This document shows positions 1 to 5,320 of a DNA stretch of 5,320 nt, one piece after another (the first letter of the stretch is position 1; every line of letters begins with the position of its first letter). Origin of the DNA: an uncultured Ruminococcus sp. (GTDB taxonomy: Bacteria > Bacillota > Clostridia > Oscillospirales > Ruminococcaceae); assembly GCA_947177345.1 (NCBI GenBank), contig CAMWUB010000137.1, positions 1-5,320 on the forward strand, read 5' to 3'. The notes under the pieces are model-generated. The model had not been told where the DNA came from and made no database searches. It was given only the letters and a program-made list of their open reading frames with translations. A program made the translations under genes and the position numbers.

Positions 1-743
1 CCGTATGCCTCCAAATGAAAGGGGTCAATCATGTTCACGTCATTGAGGTCAGCGGTGGCTGCCTCGTATGCGATATTGACAGGGTGGCGGAGCGGTATAT
101 TCCAGATAGGAAACGTCTCGAATTTTGCATAACCTGCATTTATACCCCTTTTGTGTTCGTGATAAATCTGCGAAAGACAAGTAGCCATCTTACCACTACC
201 AGGACCGGGAGCAGTTACCACAACAAGCCGACGTGATGTTTCTATATAATCGTTTCTGCCGTAACCTTTATCGCTTATAATCCTTTCGAGATTCGACGGA
301 TAACCCTTTATACGATAGTGATGATATACTTTCACGCCGAGTGCCTCCAGCCTGCTCTGGAAAGCGTCGGCGGTAGGCTGATTGTCGTATTGTGTGAGTA
401 CTACACTACTTACATAAAGTCCTATTTTTGTGAATACATTGAAAAGCCGTATAACGTCTAAGTCGTAAGTTATACCTAAATCGCCACGGACTTTATTTTT
501 TTCAATGTCTCCGGCATTTATTACGATTACTATTTCCGCCTCGTCCTTTAACTGTAAGAGCATCTGTAACTTGCTGTCCGGTCTGAACCCTGGGAGAACT
601 CTCGAAGCATGGAAATCATCAAAGAGTTTTCCGCCAAATTCAAGGTAGAGTTTGTCACCGAAGTGCGAAATGCGTTCCCTTATGTGTTCGGACTGCATAC
701 GCAAATATTTATCATTATCGAAACCGATTTTATTGACAGCCAT
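1..743 (-). CDS. UPF0371 / DUF1846 family protein, N-terminal part (truncated by window edge)
   Basis: This frame is open from an ATG at 743 to the left edge, giving 247 complete codons and no stop, so the 3' part of the gene lies outside. The protein begins MAVNKIGFDNDKYLRMQSEH and contains LYLEFGGKLFDDFHASRVLPGF and PDSKLQMLLQLKD, which I recognise as the hallmark N-terminus of the UPF0371 (DUF1846) family, usually about 500 residues. Roughly half is therefore present. A glycine-rich P-loop-like motif, GPGSGKM, is at residues 180-186, after the hydrophobic strand LVVVTA, and suggests nucleotide or phosphate binding. It is followed by NIPLRHPVNIAYEAATADL and a DPFHLEAYG segment at the edge. 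There is no signal peptide or membrane segment, so it is probably cytoplasmic. The start is supported by AGGAGG at 753-758, 9 nt upstream. The gene follows the vanY-like stop by 19 nt and is probably co-transcribed with it. The family is conserved in many Firmicutes and has structures, but I know of no established function. Confidence 0.9.
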   Translation of the reverse strand, partial: MAVNKIGFDNDKYLRMQSEHIRERISHFGDKLYLEFGGKLFDDFHASRVLPGFRPDSKLQMLLQLKDEAEIVIVINAGDIEKNKVRGDLGITYDLDVIRLFNVFTKIGLYVSSVVLTQYDNQPTADAFQSRLEALGVKVYHHYRIKGYPSNLERIISDKGYGRNDYIETSRRLVVVTAPGPGSGKMATCLSQIYHEHKRGINAGYAKFETFPIWNIPLRHPVNIAYEAATADLNDVNMIDPFHLEAY

Positions 744-762
744 AAAAAAATACCTCCTGAAA

Positions 763-1728
763 TCAATGATAATATGAATCTATACCGAAATACTCCTCAA
801 GAGTAAGATACGGGTCGTTCATTTCGAGTGCCTTGTTGTGAATTTTATACGACATATCCGTTCCCACATAGCGTATATGCCACGATTCGTATTTATAACC
901 GGTTATATCCTGTTTTGACTGCGGATAACGCAGGATAAAACCGTATTCCCAACAGTGTTCCTCTAACCATATAGCTTCCGGCGTGCCTATGAAAGTATCG
1001 TCAATCTGATTCACGTCAATGGCAAGCCCCGACTGGTGTTCAGAGTGTCCGGCACGTGCGGAATAAGTATCGGCGACTTCCTGACCGTCACTGGCTACAT
1101 AGTCATTGTATATAGCTTCCTGAGTTTCATAGGAACGGAATCCCGACGAAAGATATATATTAAGACCCTCATATGAAGCATCATTCTGTAGTTTATAGAA
1201 CTGATTGAGACACGTCGGGTCAAGTTCCGGATAGAAGTCTGCCGGAAGACTATATGACTTGTTTGCAATCAGGACATTGTCAATATATTTTATACCGGGA
1301 ATATCGTATACTACAGGCGGAGCACCATAATTATAGTCGTCAAGTGTGGGAGCGTTTGCCGGAAGTACCGCCGTTGAAGCAGGCGTACCGGCTTTTGCAG
1401 TTTCCGGTGTATAATCTATAACTGACGGAATTTCAGTATCATTGATAATTGATTCCGGAGTTATTATAATTTCTTCCGGCGACGGTTCAGTAGGAGTTTC
1501 AGCCGGTACTTCTTCAGCCGGAGTTTCCGGAGCAGGTATTTCCGGATTTTCTATACCACCCGTAGCAATATAGCCATTCTGTTCAGCCGGTGGTATATCT
1601 TCTTCAGCGGAATTTTCATTTACCATTCCCTGATTTATTGACATTTCAGCGGAACTGCCGTCTTCACCGCAAGCCTGAAATGTACACATACCGGCAAGCA
1701 ACAAAGCAAGCATAATGTTTTTTTTCAT
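763..1728 (-). CDS. VanY-type D,D-carboxypeptidase, M15 family, lipoprotein
   Basis: This 321-residue protein is predicted to be a zinc D-alanyl-D-alanine carboxypeptidase that trims the terminal D-Ala from peptidoglycan stem peptides outside the membrane. Residues 1-20 look like a lipoprotein signal: two lysines, a hydrophobic core (LALLLAGM), and FQAC with the lipidated cysteine at 20. FQAC is a loose lipobox. Residues about 25-125 are an acidic Pro/Glu/Thr-rich, probably disordered stalk. The catalytic domain fills about 135-321. It has SGFRSY (195-200, conserved Arg198), SEHQSGLAID with predicted zinc ligands His231 and Asp238, and ESWH with catalytic Glu281 and third ligand His284. All the key M15B residues are present, so it should be active. 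The start has AGGAAGG 7 nt upstream (1736-1742). The gene has its own promoter and leads a unit with the UPF0371 gene. No vanHAX or two-component genes are here, so a housekeeping wall-remodelling role is likelier than glycopeptide resistance. Exact substrate specificity cannot be read from the sequence. Confidence 0.92.
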   Translation of the reverse strand: MKKNIMLALLLAGMCTFQACGEDGSSAEMSINQGMVNENSAEEDIPPAEQNGYIATGGIENPEIPAPETPAEEVPAETPTEPSPEEIIITPESIINDTEIPSVIDYTPETAKAGTPASTAVLPANAPTLDDYNYGAPPVVYDIPGIKYIDNVLIANKSYSLPADFYPELDPTCLNQFYKLQNDASYEGLNIYLSSGFRSYETQEAIYNDYVASDGQEVADTYSARAGHSEHQSGLAIDVNQIDDTFIGTPEAIWLEEHCWEYGFILRYPQSKQDITGYKYESWHIRYVGTDMSYKIHNKALEMNDPYLTLEEYFGIDSYYH

Positions 1729-1763
1729 ATAAAATCCTTCCTTTTTTTCAGCTATAATAAAAT

Positions 1764-1792
1764 ATTATACCACTTATTCATTTTAAATTCAA
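1764..1792 (-). promoter_or_regulatory. Sigma-A-type promoter for the vanY-like/UPF0371 unit
   Basis: Reading the minus strand, a TTGAAT -35 box (1787-1792, 4 of 6 to consensus) is separated by 17 nt from a perfect TATAAT -10 box (1764-1769). The -10 is preceded by TGG, giving the extended form TGGTATAAT. Transcription should start near 1757, leaving a leader of roughly 28 nt that holds the AGGAAGG ribosome binding site. The promoter lies just downstream of the terminator of the preceding gene, which makes this an independent transcription unit. Confidence 0.8.
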
Positions 1793-1813
1793 TAGAAAAA
1801 TCCAAAATATTAT

Positions 1814-1840
1814 AAAAAAGGACAGGCTTTCACCTGTCCT
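1814..1840 (-). terminator. Intrinsic terminator after the phosphotransferase gene
   Basis: On the minus strand, eight residues after the stop codon of the phosphotransferase gene, AGGACAGG (1840-1833) pairs perfectly with CCTGTCCT (1826-1819) across the 6-nt loop TGAAAG. A T-run at 1818-1814 follows directly, and the sequence stays T-rich through about 1801. This is a textbook Rho-independent terminator. The plus strand has A-runs rather than T-runs on both sides of the hairpin, so it should work only in the minus direction. It ends the adhE transcription unit. Confidence 0.92.
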
Positions 1841-1848
1841 GAAAAAAA

Positions 1849-2598
1849 TCAGCTGTAGTCAACGACATTTACCCACGCAAGCAAAATATCACGTTCCTTG
1901 TTATTTTTCTTTACTAACTGCGAAGCCGATACTATCGGACACCATGACTGTACGTATTTTTTGGCTGTACCGCTTTTCTTACAGAATAAATCAAGATATT
2001 TTTCCGCCCCCTCGATATTGCCCTTAAGACAGAATCTTAAATAAGTCCTTGCGACATCTGCGGAGGCGTTACCTTGTGTAGCGTGTGACCAGTCAAGAAT
2101 ATACGGCGTACCGTCCGGCTTTATGATTACGTTTGACGGCGTATAGTCACCATGACAGAGTTTGTTATGATTCGGAGTACTTGCAAGACGTGTATATAAT
2201 TCATACTTTGTTGTGTCGTCAAGTTCAGTGAGACTTATTTTCCGGTTCATTTTGTCCTTTAACTGACTTAACAGCGGTGAACGCTTTGAGTGTATTTCAA
2301 GCTGAATATCTACGAAAAGATTCATATATTCGTCGTATTTTGCCGGATTGGAGGCTATCAAATCAGCTATATTATCGCCCTCGATATACTCCATGACAAT
2401 AGCCCATTTACCGTCTATGCGTGTGACCTCGTAGAGTTCCGGAATATTAAGACCGGTTTCTTCTGCACGTGCGTGATTGAGTGCTTCATTAAGAACATCT
2501 GCCCTTGAATAGTCCTCACTGAACAGCTTTATAACCGTGTCGCCGTCACGATAGATTTTCTTGTTAATTCTTTCAGCGATTATATTTTCTGTATTCAT
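1849..2598 (-). CDS. Aminoglycoside phosphotransferase/choline kinase-fold small-molecule kinase
   Basis: This is a 249-residue protein of the APH/choline-kinase fold, predicted to transfer phosphate from ATP or GTP to a small hydroxylated molecule in the cytoplasm. The N-lobe carries TVIKLF with the likely nucleotide-binding Lys24. The hinge-like stretch is IVMEYIEGDNIADLI (67-81). The Brenner motif HGDYTPSN spans 149-156, with catalytic-base candidate Asp151 and metal ligand Asn156. ILDW (167-170) supplies metal-binding Asp169. All the catalytic residues are present. The length is close to that of the family, and there is no signal peptide or membrane segment. It resembles the putative aminoglycoside phosphotransferases common in Clostridia (TIGR02172-like, from memory), which have no proven substrate, so calling it an antibiotic-resistance enzyme is not justified. 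It starts 16 nt after the adhE stop, with AAGGAGGT 8 nt before its ATG, and has no promoter of its own that I can see. It therefore probably shares adhE regulation. Its substrate is unknown. Confidence 0.88.
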   Translation of the reverse strand: MNTENIIAERINKKIYRDGDTVIKLFSEDYSRADVLNEALNHARAEETGLNIPELYEVTRIDGKWAIVMEYIEGDNIADLIASNPAKYDEYMNLFVDIQLEIHSKRSPLLSQLKDKMNRKISLTELDDTTKYELYTRLASTPNHNKLCHGDYTPSNVIIKPDGTPYILDWSHATQGNASADVARTYLRFCLKGNIEGAEKYLDLFCKKSGTAKKYVQSWCPIVSASQLVKKNNKERDILLAWVNVVDYS

Positions 2599-2606
2599 AT
2601 AAATTT

Positions 2607-2614
2607 ACCTCCTT
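2607..2614 (-). promoter_or_regulatory. Ribosome binding site of the phosphotransferase gene, abutting the adhE stop
   Basis: On the minus strand AAGGAGGT, a full match to the anti-Shine-Dalgarno sequence, begins at the base after the adhE TGA (2617-2615) and lies 8 nt before the ATG at 2598. This fixes the start of the second gene. It also means ribosomes finishing adhE cover the site, so the two genes may be translationally coupled. Confidence 0.88.
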
Positions 2615-5209
2615 TCAGTTTCCGTAATAGGCATTCAGATACATCTGCTTTATTTCTGACATAAGCGGATAACGTGGATTTGCTCCGGTGCATTGGTCAT
2701 CAAAAGCCTGCTCCGTCATATTGTCGAGAGTTTCAAGGAAAGATTTTTCTTCAATGCCGTAATCCGCTATAGTATCTTTTATGCCTGTTTTATGCCTTAA
2801 CTCACGGATTGCCTTTATAAGATTATCGAGTTTTTCAGTATCGTCATTACCGCCTAATCCTAAATAATCAGCTATTTCAGCATATCGTGACAGTGTATGC
2901 GGATAGCCATACTGCGAGAACGTACCCATTTTAACCGGAGTTTCAGAAGCATTGAAACGCATTACCTCTTCAATCAACAGGGCGTTTGCTATACCGTGTG
3001 GCAAATGGTGGAACGCTCCTAATTTATGTGCCATAGAGTGACAAATTCCTAAAAATGCATTAGCAAAAGCCATACCTGCCATAGTGGCGGAATTTGCCAT
3101 TTTTTCACGTGCTACCACATCTGACGGATTTTCATAGGCTATCGGGAGATATTCAAATATAATCTTCAATGCCCTGAGTGCGAGACCGTCTGTGAAATCG
3201 GTAGCCATCATTGAACCATAAGCCTCTATGGCATGAGTTACGGCATCTATACCGGAAGCAGAGGTCAGACCTTTCGGAGCAGACATATGGAAATCAACGT
3301 CAATGATAGCCATATCCGGCAGTAATTCGTAATCGGCAAGCGGATATTTTATACCGGTTTTTCCGTCAGTGATTACCGCAAATGGTGTAACTTCCGAACC
3401 TGTTCCGGCAGAAGTAGGAATCGCTACAAACGACGCTTTTTCACGCATTTTCGGGAATCTGTATATTCTTTTTCTTATATCCATGAAACGCATAGCCATA
3501 TCCATGAAATCAGCTTCGGGGTGTTCGTAAAGAACCCACATAATTTTTCCTGCGTCCATAGCAGAACCGCCACCGATTGCAATAATTACATCAGGACTGA
3601 ATGCCGTCATCTGTTTCGCACCGTTCACGGCACATTCAAGAGTGGGGTCAGGTTCGACATCAAAGAAAACAGCGTACTGAATGCCCATTGTTCCGAGTTT
3701 ATCGGTAATGGATTTTGTATAACCGTTTTCGTAAAGGAATTTATCCGTTACTATGAAAGCACGTTTTTTTCCGGAAAGTTCGTCGAGTGCCAACGGCAGA
3801 CAACCACGTTTCATATAAATTTTTTCCGGCACTCTGAACCACAACATATTTTCCCTCCTGTCCGCAACGGTCTTGATATTCAGAAGATGTTTCACACCGA
3901 CGTTTTCGCTTATGGAGTTCCCACCCCACGAACCACATCCGAGTGTCAGCGACGGGGTGAGGTTGAAATTATATATATCACCTATTCCGCCCTGTGATGA
4001 CGGCGTATTAATGAGAATACGCCCTGTTTTCATGCGGTTCTGAAATTCGGAAAGTTTTTCGGATTGGTTTTTAACGTCGATATATATTGAAGACGTATGA
4101 CCATAACCGCCGTCCTCAATGAGTTTTTCGGCTTTGGAAAATGCGTCCTGAATGTCTTTGGCTCTGTACATAGCAAGCACCGGCGATAATTTTTCATGTG
4201 CGAATGCTTCTGAAAGTTCAGTACTTTCAACCTCACCGATAAGAATTTTAGTTCCGTCCGGTACGCTTATACCGGCAAGTTCAGCGATTTTATAGGCACT
4301 TTGTCCTACAATTTTAGCGTTAAGAGAACCGTTTATTAAAATCGTCTTGCGGACTTTATCTGTTTCTTCTGGATTCAGTATATAACAACCTCTTGCGGAA
4401 AATTCAGCCTTTACCCTTTCGTATATTGAATCAAGCACTATAACGGACTGTTCAGAAGCACATATCATACCGTTGTCGAAAGTCTTTGAATGGATTATGG
4501 AATTTACAGCAAGGACAATATCCGCTGAATCGTCGATAATAGCCGGTGTATTGCCTGCTCCGACACCTAACGCCGGTTTACCGCTTGAATAGGCGGATTT
4601 TACCATACCAGGACCACCGGTAGCAAGAATAATATCCGCCTCACGCATGACAAGGTTAGTCATTTCAAGACTCGGAACGTCTATCCATGCAATAATACCC
4701 TCCGGAGCTCCGGCTTTTACAGCGGATTCCAGTACGATTTTAGCGGCTTCAATAGTGGATTTCTTAGCACGTGGGTGCGGACTTATTATTATACCGTTAC
4801 GGGTTTTAAGTGCAAGAAGTGTTTTGAAAATAGCCGTGGAAGTCGGATTTGTTGTAGGTATTACAGCGGCGATAACGCCTATCGGTTCGGCGATAGTCTT
4901 AGTGCCGTATGCGGAATTTTCCTCGATTACGCCACAGGTTTTAGCGTTCCTGTATTTATTGTAAATGTACTCGGAAGCATAATGATTCTTAATCACCTTA
5001 TCTTCGACGATACCCATACCAGTTTCCTCAACGGCAAGTTTTGCAAGGGATATGCGTTCCCTGTTGACAGCCGACGAAGCAGACAGAAAAATTCTGTCAA
5101 CCTGTTCCTGTGTGTACGTCGAAAAGATTTTCTGTGCGTTACGTACTCGTTGTATAGCATTTTCGAGTTTTTCAACGCTGTCAACTATTTCATAGTTTTT
5201 GTTCTCCAT
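2615..5209 (-). CDS. adhE: Bifunctional aldehyde-alcohol dehydrogenase AdhE
   Basis: AdhE converts acetyl-CoA to acetaldehyde and then to ethanol using two NADH, the main redox sink in ethanol-forming fermenters. Counting from the ATG at 5209 the protein has 864 residues, the usual family length. The CoA-acylating aldehyde dehydrogenase domain covers about 1-440, with IPTTNPTSTAIFK (117-129), GGPGMV (198-203) and catalytic Cys250 in NGMICASEQSV. The iron-dependent alcohol dehydrogenase covers about 455-864, with the nucleotide-binding GGGSAMDAGK (546-555) and SAGTGSE. Predicted iron ligands are Asp655, His659, His724 and His738 (GIDAVTHAIEAY, CHSMAHKLG, PHGIANAL), matching by motif the four ligands of E. 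coli AdhE. The linker around NIKTVADRRENMLWFRVPEK is typical, and the family forms spirosome filaments. An in-frame ATG at 5227 would add six residues (MYWRNT), but it has no ribosome binding site, whereas GGAGG sits 6 nt before 5209. A Rex-like operator lies upstream. A kinase gene follows after 16 nt. All expected catalytic motifs are intact. Confidence 0.97.
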   Translation of the reverse strand: MENKNYEIVDSVEKLENAIQRVRNAQKIFSTYTQEQVDRIFLSASSAVNRERISLAKLAVEETGMGIVEDKVIKNHYASEYIYNKYRNAKTCGVIEENSAYGTKTIAEPIGVIAAVIPTTNPTSTAIFKTLLALKTRNGIIISPHPRAKKSTIEAAKIVLESAVKAGAPEGIIAWIDVPSLEMTNLVMREADIILATGGPGMVKSAYSSGKPALGVGAGNTPAIIDDSADIVLAVNSIIHSKTFDNGMICASEQSVIVLDSIYERVKAEFSARGCYILNPEETDKVRKTILINGSLNAKIVGQSAYKIAELAGISVPDGTKILIGEVESTELSEAFAHEKLSPVLAMYRAKDIQDAFSKAEKLIEDGGYGHTSSIYIDVKNQSEKLSEFQNRMKTGRILINTPSSQGGIGDIYNFNLTPSLTLGCGSWGGNSISENVGVKHLLNIKTVADRRENMLWFRVPEKIYMKRGCLPLALDELSGKKRAFIVTDKFLYENGYTKSITDKLGTMGIQYAVFFDVEPDPTLECAVNGAKQMTAFSPDVIIAIGGGSAMDAGKIMWVLYEHPEADFMDMAMRFMDIRKRIYRFPKMREKASFVAIPTSAGTGSEVTPFAVITDGKTGIKYPLADYELLPDMAIIDVDFHMSAPKGLTSASGIDAVTHAIEAYGSMMATDFTDGLALRALKIIFEYLPIAYENPSDVVAREKMANSATMAGMAFANAFLGICHSMAHKLGAFHHLPHGIANALLIEEVMRFNASETPVKMGTFSQYGYPHTLSRYAEIADYLGLGGNDDTEKLDNLIKAIRELRHKTGIKDTIADYGIEEKSFLETLDNMTEQAFDDQCTGANPRYPLMSEIKQMYLNAYYGN

Positions 5210-5215
5210 AGTATT

Positions 5216-5220
5216 CCTCC
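5216..5220 (-). promoter_or_regulatory. Ribosome binding site deciding the adhE start
   Basis: On the minus strand GGAGG (followed by AATACT) sits 6 nt upstream of the ATG at 5209. The alternative in-frame ATG at 5227 is preceded only by A/T-rich sequence (CATAATAAAA) with no purine-rich ribosome site, and starting there would place this GGAGG inside the coding region. The downstream start is therefore preferred. Confidence 0.88.
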
Positions 5221-5231
5221 AGTACATTTTT

Positions 5232-5261
5232 ATTATGCAGAGATTGTTATTTTTTTAACAA
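5232..5261 (-). promoter_or_regulatory. Candidate adhE promoter overlapping the Rex-like site
   Basis: Minus strand: TTGTTA (5256-5261) as -35, 18 nt spacer, CATAAT (5232-5237) as -10, 5 of 6 to consensus. The start would fall near 5225, leaving a short leader of about 16 nt that still contains the GGAGG. The operator covers the -35 and most of the spacer, a layout in which bound Rex would exclude RNA polymerase. It competes with the upstream candidate at 5264-5294, and I cannot decide between them from sequence. Confidence 0.4.
5244..5261. promoter_or_regulatory. Predicted Rex (redox-sensing repressor) operator
   Basis: The plus strand reads TTGTTATTTTTTTAACAA, and the Rex consensus known from Gram-positive bacteria is TTGTTAANNNNTTAACAA. 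Thirteen of the fourteen defined positions match; the only deviation is T instead of A at the seventh base. The site is centred about 43 nt before the adhE start codon. adhE is a classic Rex target, with Rex leaving the DNA when NADH rises, so the expected effect is induction of ethanol formation when NADH accumulates. No rex gene is in this window, so the regulator is inferred. Confidence 0.8.
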
Positions 5262-5263
5262 CT

Positions 5264-5294
5264 GTTATAATGAATAAAAATCAACAATTTTCAG
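5264..5294 (-). promoter_or_regulatory. Alternative candidate adhE promoter
   Basis: Minus strand: TATAAC (5264-5269, 5 of 6) as -10, with weak -35 candidates CTGAAA (5289-5294, 19 nt spacer) or TGAAAA (5288-5293, 18 nt spacer). Transcription would start near 5257, inside the Rex-like operator, which would then act as a roadblock at the start site. The leader would be about 48 nt. The region from 5228 to the right edge contains no gene that I can see, only this A/T-rich control region. More promoter elements could lie beyond the edge. Confidence 0.35.
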
Positions 5295-5320
5295 AAAAAA
5301 TTATCTGCACTATGTATATT

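Noticed and set aside
15..806. Plus-strand open frames at 15-236 and 609-806
   Set aside because: The first is antisense to the UPF0371 gene. The second crosses its start and the 3' end of the vanY-like gene. Both are shadows of confidently recognised minus-strand genes.
1200..1600. Frequent TTCCGG/CCGGA words across the vanY-like gene and elsewhere
   Set aside because: They fall in frame as common codon pairs (Pro-Glu, Ala-Gly, Thr-Gly with CCG, GCC and GGA codons) and show no regular spacing, so codon preference and the Pro/Glu stalk explain them.
763..1728. Vancomycin-resistance determinant (VanY)
   Set aside because: Only the M15 peptidase is present. There is no vanH/vanA/vanX, no VanR/VanS regulator and no transposon, so a chromosomal wall-remodelling enzyme is the simpler reading.
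1752..1769. Plus-strand TATAAT at 1753-1758 facing the minus-strand -10, suggesting divergent transcription
   Set aside because: No plus-strand gene follows within the window and no good plus-strand -35 box is seen upstream. It is a consequence of the locally symmetrical A/T sequence.
1849..2598. Aminoglycoside resistance gene
   Set aside because: The fold motifs (HGDYTPSN, ILDW) are shared by many kinases for choline, sugars and other metabolites. The gene sits in a housekeeping fermentation unit with no mobile-element context.
3521..3997. Plus-strand open frame of 158 codons opposite the middle of adhE
   Set aside because: It is antisense to the AdhE linker and start of the alcohol dehydrogenase domain, and its Cys/His/Phe-rich translation resembles no family I know. 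The adhE frame explains the sequence fully.
4647..4964. Plus-strand open frame of 105 codons opposite the adhE aldehyde dehydrogenase domain
   Set aside because: It lies entirely antisense to an intact, strongly recognisable adhE, has no convincing ribosome site, and its hydrophobic-looking translation is a by-product of the opposite coding strand.
5256..5267. Second short palindrome TAACAACTGTTA next to the Rex-like site
   Set aside because: Arms of five bases with a 2-nt centre in very A/T-rich sequence, sharing half of the Rex-like operator. It has wrong spacing for a second Rex site and could easily arise by chance.

Overview
The window looks like ordinary chromosome from a low-to-moderate GC Gram-positive anaerobe, most likely a Clostridia-class fermenter of the Ruminococcus/Oscillospiraceae type. 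This rests on a full-length fused AdhE, a member of the UPF0371 (DUF1846) family, strong AGGAGG-type ribosome binding sites, a lipoprotein M15 peptidase and AT-rich spacers. The genus is inferred from the overall look of the proteins and was not searched. All four genes are on the minus strand and read from high to low coordinates. I see no mobile element, CRISPR array, tRNA or rRNA.

Unit 1 (about 5294 down to 1814): a regulatory region, then adhE (5209-2615), then a small kinase-fold phosphotransferase (2598-1849), then a strong intrinsic terminator (1840-1814). adhE encodes the bifunctional aldehyde-alcohol dehydrogenase that turns acetyl-CoA into ethanol and re-oxidises NADH. Upstream of it is an 18-bp near-perfect match to the operator of Rex, the NADH/NAD+-sensing repressor, overlapping the likely promoter. 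The phosphotransferase follows adhE after only 16 nt, and its ribosome binding site touches the adhE stop codon, so the two are very probably co-transcribed.

Unit 2 (about 1792 down past the left edge): a promoter with a consensus extended -10 box (1764-1792) lies just after the terminator. It drives a lipoprotein VanY-type D,D-carboxypeptidase (1728-763), followed after 19 nt by the N-terminal half of a UPF0371 protein (743 to the edge), which carries a P-loop-like glycine-rich motif. The first gene acts on peptidoglycan outside the membrane. The second is probably cytoplasmic and has no function I can assign.

The window is well explained by these two transcription units. I did not find a convincing new multi-gene system. 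The points most worth following are the predicted redox control of adhE, which would extend to the uncharacterised kinase, and the UPF0371 protein.
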